A stretch of DNA of 64,000 bases from Haemonchus contortus (lineage: Eukaryota > Nematoda > Chromadorea > Rhabditida > Trichostrongylidae): contig LS997563.1 in assembly GCA_000469685.2 (NCBI GenBank), forward strand, positions 41,394,468 to 41,458,467, in the 5' to 3' direction. The notes under the pieces are model-generated. The model was not told the DNA's origin, made no database searches, and saw nothing but the letters and a program-made list of their open reading frames with translations. This document shows, piece after piece, positions 23,901 through 36,774 of the stretch; position 1 is the stretch's first letter, and every line of letters starts with the position of its first letter. A program made the translations under genes and the position numbers.

Positions 23901-25863
23901 ACTCTAGTCAACACTGATCTTCGTGAAATATTGCTATGGCTCCCCGTTGGGCGGATTCCGTTTTATATTTTTGTTTTTGCGACGGAATTAATTAGATCGC
24001 TCCTCCCATTCCGATCTGCTCGGAAGCAGCAGCAGTTTCACGAGATGCTCCATCTATATTCCATGCCCATCATTTTTTTTGTGATTCTTTCCTTTTTTTC
24101 TCAGTGGATGTGGCCGATGCTGGTGGGACGCTAGGAATTTTTCTTACTCATAAAAAATAAAACTCATTTACGCATGAAAAGACTGTCACAAGCTACTCAT
24201 AGCCCTGGCTCTCGAAAAAAAAAACATTTTTTATGAAATATCCTGCCTACTTCATAGGATTATCGTGTTTCCTTGAACGTCTCTTAAGCTGAATGTAAGA
24301 AAAATGATTAGAAAAAGGGGTTTTTTGTGTTGAGACTTTTGATTAATCATTTTAATTCAAGGAATGCTACTCAATTCCAGACAAATCATAGGAGGAGGCT
24401 GGACCCCTGGGTATGATCTCCCGTATCCCTCGCATCTACCCGTTATTCTAGGATTAAAAAAAAATACCCATGCAGGAAAGGGTAGGCTGGTAATAGGATA
24501 GGGTGTTGAGTGAGGGAAAAAACCTGACAAGAGTTATAAGAAATCGTGCTCTCTCTCCGGCTGACTGACTACATTCTACTTGTCGCCTCCTCGAGCTTCC
24601 CTTCACCGATTCCATCAGAGATCTCTGAGCAATAACTTGCCCCCATTTTCGATGAATTGGAATCTCTCCAAGACGCCCAAATGAGCTGAAAGTCCTTCTC
24701 ATATCTCCTTTAAAGGCCCTGTTCCATTCGATCCCATTTGAATTATCCTTGTTTATTCCAAACTCATTAGAAATTTTAATGGATAGAAGAGCTCTGGAAA
24801 AACAATTAGATGACATCAGTAGAAATCAAATGAATTGGTGTGGCGTCAGAGACAAACGACGAAACCATTCTGTTGGTTCAATTGGTTTTCAACGAGTTTC
24901 CCTATGCTAGCCAATTGTTTCAGCCAGCTAATCGAAGAACTTTGAGTCCCATTTGTTTCCCCTGCGGCTTCTCTTGGGTAAACTCAATAGATTATGCCAA
25001 GGAGAAGCGTCACAGTGAAAGTTCATGAGAACAGAGTGCATCCAATGTGAATGGGTGATTTGTGAGTCCGGGCCAGGGCCTGGGGAGAGGGAACTGCGTC
25101 GGAGAGAGTAACAGTCCTAGCTGTTCACTTCAGGAAGGGGCCCATTTTAGCTCAGATACAAAGAATTTTGAGACGGTGCTAGATAATTAATCCTTGGAAA
25201 AGTCTTGGCATATATTCTCCCCCCTTTGCTGTCCTTGGCCTGAAAGACTAGGATTGAAAGAGACCTTGACCGTACTTCGGGAAAAAAAACCCAACCAGAT
25301 TTCAGTGCCTTATACTGCATGAGACAATGGAGCAATTGAAGCTATGAAATAGCGTTTGGCAATGCTAGACAGCCATTCTGGCACGTCATGGCCTCTCCGA
25401 TTTATCGTAGTATTTCTGGTTAGGACCATATTCAATGGTTCATATTGTGCCATTAATGTAAAGCTCAATATTCATTTATTGTCTTCGTCACCTCAATCGA
25501 TTCTTCACTAAAGCTGTTGTTCGTAAGTAACCCCTCCGTCGAAGAAAATACCGACACGCCTCCACAGTGGTATACTTCGAACAATTGACGTTATTCATTT
25601 ATTATTTATTTTGGAGCTCCAAGGATCCAAATGGAAGAGTTCTGCTTGGGCTTTCTTAGGTGCGCCATGTTTTGAACGCCCTTTCTGAATCACGGAGGCA
25701 ATTGAGTGCTTACGGTGCGGATAGACTAACCTAAGCTGTGGGAACCAGGAAGAAATACCTTCAGCCTAGGGTGAACCAAGGTTCTGACAGCACTCCTTCA
25801 GTAACCTTTACTTGGCGCTTCGTACTTCGAGCTTTGAGCACCGCTGTATTCTGTTTCCTAAAA

Positions 25864-26152
25864 GTAAAAGGATAAAGTTTTGGGAGGTAATCAATCCCGT
25901 CTGAGGGATGCGCCCACGCATTCGACTTCTACACAGAATCGCAGAGGCGTATTGAATGCGTATGTGGCGTATACAATGACTTGCGGTGGCTAGCCGATGT
26001 ACAAGTCAGTGCTTTTATCCTCCCAGACAAAACTGGTACCAATTCACCGACCACGGAGGGATGGAAGGCTTGGTTAGCCTAGGCAGTTATCGATCCGGGA
26101 TTCGAACCCGTGACCTGCGTGTTTGAAGTGCACCACTTGGCACTATATCAGG
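25864..26152 (-). repeat. tRNA-derived SINE copy 3
   Basis: Minus-oriented full-length copy. On the minus strand it has a B-box-like GGTTCGAATCC-type motif (ACGGGTTCGAATCCCGG), the ACTTGTACATCGGC body motif and the GGGATTGATTACC tail. Confidence 0.85.
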
Positions 26153-27079
26153 CGATCGGGATGGAGCAGGGAGTGTGTTTAGTTACCGGAATGCTTGGAA
26201 CGTGGTTTTCTTTCGAAATTGTGGAGTTATCCATACCCTTACGACGTTCTTCACTTCTCCAGCCCACCTTGTCCTCCCATCCTTTGGTATCTTCTCATGA
26301 CACTGATCATTCTATCCATGTCCATACATTTTCCATGTAAAGAGGACACAAAAATTTCCACCAGTATGTTAGATTGAAGATACGACACTTCTGTTTACGG
26401 AAGTACTCAGGAAATTTGTCTTCACACATTAAATGTCAGCATTCGCTCTCATGTACAATTGAAGTTGGATAAAACTGAATTATCCGTAGACAGAAAGCTT
26501 TGCGGTATCATTTCGCTTTGACTCAACGTCCTCCTCATCCGTCACACTAACTCATGAATCGAACGATGAACATGCGTCAAACAAGACTATCAGGATTCCT
26601 TTCATAGCTAGATGAGCTACAAAGTTTCTCGAAAATCCTGGATTGCAGTCATACACAAAGCTCTTCCTTAAAATAGAATCACTCACGTCATGATACTCAA
26701 GTTTGTGCTATTTTCTGGCTCCACCATTTCTGACGATCCCAGACCTACTATGTCAAGCTGCGGTTCCTTTTTTGTGCATCACCGTCGTCGTTAAGGACGA
26801 CAAATTGAGGCCTTTCCGTCTGTCAAGACGTAGTTGTTCTGTAAATCTCTCAGAGCCAGTGCTTTGTTGTAATTAACGATTTCTCACATGACTTTGAGGC
26901 ATTCTTCATTTCCTCTGTCATTCGCTAGGCAGTCTTTCCTTCATTAAGTCATGATTTGCTTTGGCTCGGCTCACTTTGGTCTCTGAATAAATCTATCGGG
27001 CGTCATCCAGCTTTCTGCGTCATTCCGGCTTTCATATGAGCTTTTATTTCCCCCTCCCCCAAATAAATATCATTTCAGA

Positions 27080-30000
27080 ATGTCCGAAATGTCATCGAAC
27101 CAAGGAGCTCCGAATATGGGGTTAGTTACATTTGACTCTATTACTAATGTCATAGGTATAAAAATAGCTTCTAATTCCAGTAAAGTAACTTAATTACTTT
27201 GTCCGATATATGACCCTATTGTGCACTTTCCTATATCTGTATGAGGGCTTGGATATAAAAAGTTACTTCTGAATTCACTTGATATAGAAGGGTAGATTGA
27301 TATCACTGCAAACCAACTGAACTTTTGAGTTACTCATGCAAAAAATGAGTCTCTTGAGAAAGGGAAGCTCGTTTGACACCGAATAACTACTACTCTTTCA
27401 AAAACCTCTTTCAAATCAGTTTCATTTTTCCCTGAAGACTTGAGAAAGTGGAGCAGTTAAGGCATCGACATTCGCTAACGATCGAGACGAATCCACTTCA
27501 TCTGTTGCCATCAAACATGCGCCGATTCTCTCAAGCTGATTCACTAAGACATCCAGCTGCACCGCTTCTATCAAAGATCGGCAAGAAACCTCCAGAAATA
27601 CCCGTTCGTTTTTCTTTACTGTTCAGAAATTTGCTTGAAATTTGTTATTAAGATCCAGGAGCTAATGGGGATGCGCCTGTTCTTCACAGCCCCTGCTCTT
27701 ACTCAGTTTCCTCGGGGATTTGGAGGGCACTGAGCTCTCAAATATATAGTTATGGTCAAGCTTCTGAGTCAATCCGATGGTTGCTAACTTGAAAAAGAAG
27801 TCGATCAATGGGATTAGGCGATTTCACAGCAAAACCTCTATCCCATGCATTATTTTTCTATCGCCCTAATGTGATTGATTGTGAAGTGTCATGCACAAGA
27901 CAGGTGCAATAAAGCGTATCAATCAAAAAAACAAAAGGTCGCAAAACAGAAAGCCTTCTGGCGAGTGCTAGCTCAGTTCTGAGAGGCTTTTGCCAAGCTG
28001 GCAAGTTGTGAAAAGGGAGCAAAGCTCGATAGTTCAACGTGATCCTCAACGGTAGACGGTTCAAAAGCTTGGTCATTCACCAACGAGGAGTGCTCTGTGC
28101 ACCCCCACCCTTGGCTCCCAACATCAATGATGGTTACTGCTTTCATAGTGGCAAGTGATGTGAATCCAGTACCTCCTAACCCACTCTGAATATTTTCCAC
28201 ATTTTTATTTTCCATATTTTTTTTGACTTGGTGAAGAGGAGAAATGAGGAGACGAGAGTAGTGGGGAGAGAGAATTTTGAATATTCGTCTTGTGGCCAGG
28301 GGAAGTGTTACGTCGGTCGTTAGCCACAAAGGGAGCAAATCTGTTCCGGTCAAAAAAGATGGTCTAAGAAGGCTTTCAGAGCATTTGTATATCTTTTGAT
28401 GGCTATTTTCGTTGGGTTCACTTCAGTAGAAGGACACTTTTACTATCAACTTTACGTTTTCCAAATAGCATAGACCTATTTGGTGATGCTAGCACGCGAT
28501 GCTTTTTGAAAATGGTTCGAGTAAAGCCCTTGCGTGACATTTGACGATGGTCAGCAAAATCGCAAACTTCCAGACTCGTCTCATAAGCGTGATAGTGGCT
28601 TATCAATATCCTCGAGTGGGAGAACTGACTCCTCCACCGGTCCCTCTAGTTCGATATCCTCCTGCTGCCATCTGTTAGCACCACATTAATCCACTTGAAC
28701 CATAGAATTTTTTCTGAGCAGGCGGATTTTTAAAATTAGTAGCTTTCTATCTCGAACTGTCAGCAAGTATGTCAGACAACAGCGTTGGAAAGGGGAGCAA
28801 GTCGGAATAAACTTGTGAGATTCAACCTTTTGAGTCTTTTTAACTTTCGGTCAGAGTGTAGATTCATTTTTGTGGACTTACCAGGTCTGTTCAGGACTCA
28901 GGAATTTTACCGTTCCCATTTCGAATTCGTTCTCGTCTGATCTGGATGCCCATCATATCTTTGGGACGAACTGCTTTCACTATTCACTACCGTCCATTCC
29001 TAGATATGTAGACGTCCTCCCTATATTTAGAACCAATTTCTTCAGGCTTTCTTTCGCAGGTGCACCCAGTTCCTATGAATCGATTTACCCGGAACCTGAA
29101 GTTTTCTTTCGAAATGTCTGAGTAAAAAAGTACAAGTGTCCCTCTTTCACGCCTCTTCACAAACTTACAAGATTCTTCAACGAATGGCGTGCTCCTCCGC
29201 GTTTTCGTTGATGACTAGAGGGGCCAATAAAACATAAGCAAAGCGAAGCGCTTGCAAATTGCCGCAAAAACTTGGAAAACAATTACTTTTGCAAACTTAC
29301 CTCTAATGAAGCATTATCGAGCGAAAGGAGCTGGTCCGTGAACCCTCCCTAAGGGGTTTACTTTGAAGGAAAAAGGTGGTTGGTTGATGAGTAACGCGCA
29401 CCTATTTGCTGATACCGCTGAGCACTCTATTCGTTTATCCTTTTCGAGGATTTTCGAACACAGTTCGAAGTAATTCAGCCTTAAAGCTTGGCTGGGAATC
29501 ATACAGACATTTCTCACTTGTTAGCCCTTTTCCGTCATCGTAAAATTTCACCAGTCCGCTAGAGGGGTTCTTGAAATTACGATCACTCAAAGAGGCAAAA
29601 AACTATGAATATTGATGTCAAATTTTTGGGTAGCTATTATTGAATGCATGGAAAATGTAGCTTTGTTGTGGGTTACGGAGTGGGCAGATTTTATTGGATG
29701 GTCTGGTAATTTGAAGACAGAAAGGTGAAAATAAGTTAGGCTTCTCAATATGATTGGGTTCTGGTACCTGATTTCTAAATTAAGTTTCAAAATAAAATAG
29801 TTTTTGGATTTGTTGGAACGAGGTTAATTATATTATAGAGACGTTAATCGTTCCTAGCTCATTTGCTTTTCTAGTAGGCCATTAGGTTGATATCAGTCCA
29901 ACTACCCTTGCCATTTCCTGTGGGAGCTTTCCTGATTTGTGTGGCTCCCAATTACCCTTGAACATTGATCAAAGACTACGCGTATTTCAACCCATGCTAA

Positions 30001-30101
30001 AGATTACCGTATTTTGCAGTCTGACAGTATCTATTTCTTTTCAGGAAGGAGATACAATGGAGAAAAAGATTGAAGTGAAACCACCAAATGAACAAAAATG
30101 A
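27080..30101 (+). CDS. Trans-spliced gene of unknown function
   Basis: Exon 27080-27120 begins ATG one base after a TTTCAG acceptor, the signature of a spliced-leader site in nematodes. It reads MSEMSSNQGAPNMG. Exon 27438-27603 joins in frame and reads LEKVEQLRHRHSLTIETNP, then MRRFSQADSLRHPAAPLL and KKPPEIPV. RRFS is a PKA-type phosphosite pattern. A last exon, 30045-30101, reads EGDTMEKKIEVKPPNEQK and stops, followed by AATAAA at 30294-30299. Exons between 27603 and 30045 are not resolved; an alternative end at 29062-29127 (VHPVPMNRFTRN) has a good acceptor. I do not recognise the family. Confidence 0.5.
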
Positions 30102-30967
30102 TTGTCGATCGGCTGCTGATGAACACCAGGCCGACACATCATTTCGCCCATCATCTCATACGCGTCATTTAAACTTGTTTTGTGTTGTGAATACTGTAAA
30201 AAGACAGTCATTATTTCTATTATCTTCGTATCATCTCTTATCATTCATTATCTCCTTGGTATTATATTGCTTTGACCAAGTTATGTCCGTATCAATAAAG
30301 AGTACGCTGTATAGGAATTCTCACTTAACAAGGGTTTCCTATGGGAACTCCCTTGGTGGTACTTGATTCGAACCTGAGGACTACCCTTCAATCATTTTGT
30401 TTTCAACCCAGATCGAGCCTGGCCCAGGACCGAACCCGCTCTCCGGAGATCAGATTCCTTCATTAATGCTGGAACCGATCCAGACCTTTTGGGGACTTTG
30501 AGGTCGGTAAGTCACACCAAATTCTTTTCTGTGTGGAAATTGTAGGCTGACCGATACGGACCTTTACATAACGCAATGGGGCCATCTGATCGGTAATAAT
30601 GGAACCAAATAGAATGCATGGCTCATTCCAAAATGGGGCTGCCACCCTGTGATACATAATATTCTATAGCATTACTGGAATATCAAAAACTCATAACCAT
30701 ATATAGTCCGCTACGTAGGAAGCCTTTATACACATTCAATCACCATTATATCTAACATTCCCTTCTAATGACGTCAATACAGCAATTATATCCATAGCCA
30801 TTACTTTTATGGACCACACACTAGGCCAAGGGTTTCCGCTCTCAGCGGATTATACTGTGATATTGTCTTCAGCTCTGGATGAAAATGGCTTCTGGTCGTG
30901 TTGATAGGTTTCCATGGACTAACTGATTGTTGGCGGATTTTGAGAAAATGCAAGATAATGAAATAAT

Positions 30968-31252
30968 AAAGTTTTTTTTTGCTTCAATTAATCCCGTCTG
31001 GGAATGCGCCCCCGCGTTCAACTTCAATTCAGAGTCATAGCGGAGTATTGTGCGTGGCCAATACAATGACTTGTGGGGGCCACCCGAGGCACAAGTCAGT
31101 TTTTTTCCTCTTAGACAAGTCTGGTACGAAGTGACCCGGCCGACCCAAGAGGAATGGATGGCTGTGTTAACCTAGGCTCGAGCCGGAATTCGAACCCATG
31201 ACCATGCGTGAGTGATAGTGCGCCTCCTGCTACTACATCACCTCCAACATTT
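30968..31252 (-). repeat. tRNA-derived SINE copy 4
   Basis: Minus-oriented, with TTAATCCCGTCTGGG at the tail end and ATTCGAACCCATGACC at the head. It forms an inverted pair with copy 5, about 130 bp away. Confidence 0.85.
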
Positions 31253-31384
31253 GTAGAAAAAAAATAATGAGAAAAAATGCACCATACTTTTTACCCACGC
31301 AGCTGATCGGTTCGCATCGGTTTTTTTTAGATGAGCAGCTTCATCGTCTACATTGCCAGGTGTATTTGAAGTTCATAATAGGTT

Positions 31385-31695
31385 TTGGGGCGGAGGTGGT
31401 GTGGTGGCTATGGCGCACTATATCACATGCACGGTCAGGGAATCGAGTCCCGGATCGATGCCCGATTGGGCGAAGCAGGCCCTCCATCCCTCCGGGGTCG
31501 GTAAATTGGTACCAGACTCGTCTGGGAGGATAAAGCATTGACTTGTACATCGGCTGGCCACCGCAAGTCATTGTATAGGCCACATACGCACACATTACGC
31601 CACTACGATTCTGAATGGAAGTCGAGTGCGGGGCGCATCTCTAGGACGAAGACGGGATTGATTAACGCCAAAAACTTTATCCTTTATCCTTCAAT
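31385..31695 (+). repeat. tRNA-derived SINE copy 5
   Basis: One of the most complete copies: GGGGCGGAGGTGGTGTGG head, decayed B-box, GGTACCAGACTCGTCTGGGA body, ACTTGTACATCGGCTGGCCA and the GGGATTGATTAACGCC tail. Confidence 0.9.
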
Positions 31696-33690
31696 AGATT
31701 TTATGCTGCACTTTCCTTCCAGTATGCAAAGGCAAAAGTGTAGTAGTAAAATATATCATGATCATTCATCCAGGCCATAATTATGTAGCATTGAACCCCC
31801 TGAGCTATGAACGCGGAACAATTTCCTTCATTTAGCAGATTTCTCAAAGAATCGATGACTGGCAAAAAACTCAAAAGCCCTTTCTCGGAAACTCATTACT
31901 GTATGTTTTTAGCAGCAGCGATTTCCCCAGGTAGAAAAATCGAGAGCGAATTGCCTGTGATGAGCACCGCTTCTATATTTTAATCATTGCCCACCTCACT
32001 GTTAGGGAGAATTACCCAGAAAGTTTGTTGGTAGTATACTAGATGCCTTTCGAAAATTCCTAGCAATGATCAACTATTTATTCGAAAACTCTAACCTTCA
32101 TGGGATCTCGTTCATGGCGCATCCTTGTAGCATGTGGAGACTACATTCTACCTCCCTTCGTAGTACTCAGATCAATGACTCAATTTAGCCTGTGATGCTG
32201 GAAGAGCATTCAAGGAATGGTTGACTAGAAGAGAAGCTTTTTCTGAGTATTACGTCTGCTCCCAAGCTTACTCATGAGAGGGGATTATTTTCCAAGGCAA
32301 CTGCAAAGTAACTGGAAACTATGAGATTGCAAAGCTGTCATTCTCTAAGATCTCGAGAGTCATTTCCCAAAACAACAAAAAAAAACATAAGGCATTACGT
32401 AATTTCAATTGGGATGTCTATGGCATCGGATTTCCAGCCAGAGGTCTTAAAATGGGCGACTTCTACGAAGGGGAAGTTTCGATTCGAATCCTCTCAAGCT
32501 TTGAGCATCCAAATATTGGTCCTGAATCTTCAAACCTACTTCTAAGCGATCCCAGCTGGAATATGCGAAAGTAAGGAATAGAAAAGCCAGTCTTTCTGTT
32601 CCCACATAGGCAGGTACGCTAAGGAGAGGGCAAGTATAATTTCTGATACCCAGAAGAGCATCCACTTAGTTCCATTGGCTCCATATTGCTTCCAAGTAGC
32701 CAGAATTTCGCTTCACAGCCAATCTAATATTAGTAATTCCTAAGGATCGGTCTCTATACACATCCAATAAAAGTCTCATATTCTTTAACGACCATATAGA
32801 GTATATGGGTATATGCCAATGTTATTTACTTGAGCTCATTTTACAAGATTAATTCTGCCATTTTGTCGCCGATTACAAGGGCTGTGAACCTTGTGACATT
32901 CACGTGGTCCTATTAATATGAATGGCACCCGTCGCTCTCGAAGGGGACAGCCAAAGGTGAGATGAGGGACTAGGTTGTAACTCATTTGCCACCCATTCTC
33001 GCGAAATGGCGAAAAGCAGACATCGATCATGGAACGAAAACCTAAATATTCAGTTTGAGCTGACATAAATGGACAATTCCCCATCGATCCGTTCCCCTGC
33101 CGTTCAGACGGACGACGTTCAGGTGAGCTGTGAATAAGCCGAAATCTGGGTGGCAGACATTGCTTCTGAGCGACATGCCGTATAGCGAGACAGGTGATTT
33201 TGGCATCAAGCGAAGACATGGCGCGTCGATGGGCATAACGCCATACATCCCATGAATCCTGTGGCAGCCAGAAAGTTTCGTATTCCCTCTAGTAACACAG
33301 ACCATACTATATCCTTATGTGAGGCAATCGTTATGATCTGCACAGGCCAGTTACTGTCGCACAGAGACTAGCGATATTCTTACATTCTCAACCATTTACA
33401 AAAAGTGATCCCATCTGGGACCTATTTCAGGAAAGCTCCTGAGAATGGCTTTTTTGTTTCTAGAAAGTGGACAACTTGTTGTTCGAGCATCTCGTTGAAA
33501 ACTCTAATAGGAAAAAATAAAGAGCCTTATCTTTTCACAACAAGGACGAACTGAAACACCACTAGCGCTCGCTCAAAAAAGGCATTCATCTGATACGGCC
33601 TTTTCTTGTTTACTGTTTTCGACATCACTAGGCTACATCGAGCCTAGAAAAAATTCCCGGATTTGCCTTACTTATTTTGTGAGTCAGAGC
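31696..33690. other. Intergenic stretch with a diverged repeat
   Basis: No gene was recognised. Sequence at about 32940-33130 resembles 36305-36480, which lies in an intron of the Gly-rich repeat gene. Both include a GATGAGGGA- or GAATGAGGGA-like start and the phrase ATGGACAATTCCCCATC against GTGGACGATTCTTCATC. The long minus-strand frame at 32836-33219 lies within this repeat and is not supported as a gene. Confidence 0.45.
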
Positions 33691-33696
33691 CGGACA

Positions 33697-33985
33697 TGGT
33701 TTGATGGCAAGGGGCGCATTACCATACACCCACGCTCACGGGTTCAAACCCGATCGATTCTGCGTGGGCCAACCGAGCTTCCATCCCTCCATGGTCGGTT
33801 ATTTGGTATCAGACTCATCTGGGAGGATAAAAGCGCTGACTTGTACATCGGCTGGCCACACAAGTGTTTGTATGAATCATGTTCGCATTCAATACGCCAC
33901 TACGATTCCGAATGGAAGTTAAATGCGGAGGCGCATCCCTCAGACGGGATTGATTAACGACAAAAACTTTACCTTAGCTTTACTT
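33697..33985 (+). repeat. tRNA-derived SINE copy 6
   Basis: Head with B-box-like GGGTTCAAACCCG, body ACTTGTACATCGGCTGGCCA and tail GACGGGATTGATTAACGAC. Confidence 0.85.
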
Positions 33986-34186
33986 TATAGCTGAGCACAC
34001 TTGGTCAATCATGACGAGAGGAAATTAGAATTAAGCAATCCCATAGTGACAGAGAGATCGCCTGGGGTTGGTCAGGACCTTGTCATCGGAGGAATCGATG
34101 AGGAATCGTTTTGGGCAACTAGTAGGTCGGCCGAAAGGTTTCCGCGGCGACTTCCATTCTTCAAACCTGTACACCTCAAACTCTTT

Positions 34187-34345
34187 GGCATCTTTCATAG
34201 ACCACGACCGGTCGCTAGCGACTGGTCGCTCGACTGATCGCGCGGGACCGTCCACGGCGGCACCGATAACTAGCGCGGCCTCCTCGACCAGTCGAGCGAC
34301 CAGTCGCTAGCGACCGGCGACCGGTCGTGGACTATGAAAGATGCC
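34187..34345. repeat. GC-rich foldback repeat
   Basis: Inverted arms start GGCATCTTTCATAG and end CTATGAAAGATGCC. Internally they carry nested inverted copies of GACCGGTCGCTAGCGAC and CTGGTCGCTCGACTG. The total length is about 159 bp and the GC content is well above the flanks. Only a doubtful 3-base duplication (CTT) flanks it, so the transposon class is unclear. Confidence 0.75.
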
Positions 34346-34591
34346 CTTCATCTATTCCGAGTGCTCTCTTCTCCCTATGCTCACTTCTAAGGCCATGGTG
34401 TCTCATTGGTGAAAAAGCTCGAAGCCTGAAGTACTTCCCTCATGAGATCAGGACGAATTGATGACTTTGTTTTTTTGTTTTCTGATGTTGCACTTTAAGT
34501 AATTAGATATTGATGAACAATGCTGTATTGTGAGTTTATGCTCTTTTTGCGACTCAATACTTGTCTCGATAGAAGCAAGAAATCTGTGAGA

Positions 34592-36774
34592 TTATCTCTT
34601 CTTTTTGTCAGCACCAAATATTTCATTGCCTCCAATTCCGGCCAGAGTTTGGTAGTTCGGATCGAATGTGGCTGCTTTAGCACCCTTCAACAGAAAGTGA
34701 ATGAAGAGTCCGTATACTGTCAAATGACTTTGGCAGACGTACCTGGTTAGCTGGTGCTTTTGGTGGGGCAGGCTTACCTCCTCCTCCTCCTCCCTTTTTG
34801 TCGGCCCCGAACACATCACCACCGATTCCTGCCAGTGTCTGGTAGTTGGGATCGAATGTTGCGGCCTTAGCTTGCTTTAATAGCGATTGATTACCGGAAA
34901 GGCTTCTCAGTGACAACGAAAAGGCTACCAAACCTGATTTGCAGGAGCTTTAGGCTTGCCTGCACCTCCACCACCTCCACCACCAGCTGCCTTCTTGTCA
35001 GCTCCAAACACATCGCCACCAATTCCAGCAAGGGTTTGGTAGTTCGGGTCGAAGGTTGCCGCTTTTGCTCCCTAGAAACTCAGAAGTATGGGTTATCTTG
35101 CACACGCCATTTGCTGAAGTCCTAATCGACTGAACCGTCAGATGGTATTCCCAGGATGGACAACTTGGCTGCCGATTTTGAGAATTTATTGGGACTTAAT
35201 GAATTTTTCTAATACCCATTTCATGAAATCGCTTTTTAGAGGAACTCTCGGGCACTTGATGAGCAAAGTTCCCATAGTTCCAAAGGTTTACCTGATTGGC
35301 AGGAGCTCTCGGTTTGTCTCCACCTCCTCCACCCCCACCACCACCGCCGCCGGCCTTTTTGTCGGCTCCAAAGACATCTCCACCGACTCCAGCAAGTGTT
35401 TGGTAGTTTGGATCGAATGTTCCTATAATGACTTTCCAGCAGAGCTTCATTCAACTGTCAAACTTTGGATTGGAATTGCTCACCTGCCATTCCAGGCCCG
35501 CCAGGTTTGGGTGGAGCGGGTCCACCCCCGCCGCCACCACCACCACCACCACCGGCTGCTTTCTTATCGGCGCCAAATACGTCTCCTCCGATTCCAGCAA
35601 GGGTTTGGTAGTTGGGATCATGCGTTGCTACAACATTATCGTTAAAATTCATACCATATAATTGATGGAAATCATTCTTTTCTTTCCGTAGTTACAAAAA
35701 TTTAGAGAATCCTGGCAAGAATGTGTTGCAGCCCTACCAGCCATTCCACCAGCTCCAGGTTTGGGTGGTGCAGGTCCACCCCCACCACCACCGCCACCAC
35801 CAGCTGCTTTCTTATCGGCACCAAACACATCTCCTCCGATTCCAGCCAGAGTTTGGTAGTTAGGATCGTGAGTTGCTTCAATATTTCTATTGAGACGCGA
35901 ACTTTTGTGAGTTTCTTTTGAAAATCAGGTCATCTCAGTTTTTGGGGGTAGAAAAGCAAAAGAGGGGATAAAATAATTATTCGGGATTGTTGGGGAGACT
36001 TCTCAAAACAAGTGCTTTCATCTAATTGATGGGTCTTTCCCCTATTTCCTGTAGAAGTATAAATGAAGTGTGCGATCGTCTCGGAACCTCATCCACACAG
36101 CAGTTTATTCGGGGACATAAAGTGAATCTGACCTGCCATTCCGCCTGCTCCAGGCTTTGGCGGCGCTGGTCCACCACCACCTCCTCCTCCACCTGCTGCT
36201 TTCTTATCCGCTCCGAATACATCTCCTCCAATACCGGCCAGTGTTTGGTAGTTGGGATCATGAGTTGCTGAAAACAAATTCGAATTGGGCGATATCCGTG
36301 CTGAAGCAGAAATGAGAAGAGGGATCAGATTGTGATTCATTGGCCATCTGAACCTTAAATAATGTGGAATGAGGGAGGCATCGGTCAGGAGTTGAAAACC
36401 CAAATCTTGTGTTTGTGCTGAGACAAGTGGACGATTCTTCATCATTCCGTTTCCCTACAGCTCAGATGAGAACTGGGGTGAAGTTTGCTGGAGGCTCCAA
36501 ATAGGGCTTTTCTTGTTAGCTTACCTTAATATGGTAAGTGACTATTGTACTGATGGGCTGATTAGCTGTCTTACTGTGAGCCGAAATGATAGCTTTTCGA
36601 GATATGTGGGATAAACTGATACTAGAAGCTTATACAACATACCAGCAATACCACCAACAGCCGGAGCTTTGGGAGCTGCTGGTGCTCCAGCACCTCCTTC
36701 AGCAGCTTTCTTATCAGCTCCAAAGACGTCTCCACCGACTCCGGCCAATGTTTGATAGTTAGGGTCATGTGTTC
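34592..36774 (-). repeat. Array of eight repeat-encoding exons with a phase switch
   Basis: Eight consecutive exons of 93-144 bases each carry one protein repeat. The first four (36774-36643, 36267-36133, 35875-35738, 35627-35484) begin and end in phase 1 and join as G|GA ACA or G|CA ACT codons. The fifth (35422-35292) enters in phase 1 and leaves in phase 0. The last three are phase 0 at entry and begin GAKAATFDP or QAKAATFDP. Symmetric exons of this kind can be duplicated without breaking the frame. Confidence 0.85.

Larger units (their letters stand above)
17700..27079. other. Long stretch without a recognised gene
   Basis: Both strands were scanned. It holds short open frames without splice logic, two SINE copies, a partial SINE, a local duplication (19588-19860) and short trinucleotide runs near 23708-23740 (CAG and GCGTCA units). 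The frame at 23931-24134 is hydrophobic but isolated. I cannot support a gene here; large introns or regulatory DNA are possible. Confidence 0.5.

Noticed and set aside
32836..33305. Two overlapping minus-strand frames of 127 and 87 codons
   Set aside because: They lie in a repeat that also occurs in an intron at 36.3-36.5 kb, so coding is unlikely.
35142..35645. 167-codon plus-strand frame across the Gly-rich exons
   Set aside because: It is the antisense shadow of the GC-rich repeat exons. The minus strand gives consistent splice sites and phases.
34592..36774. CRISPR-like regular repeats
   Set aside because: The regularity comes from repeat-encoding exons with splice sites in a eukaryotic gene. 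Units vary in length and sequence.
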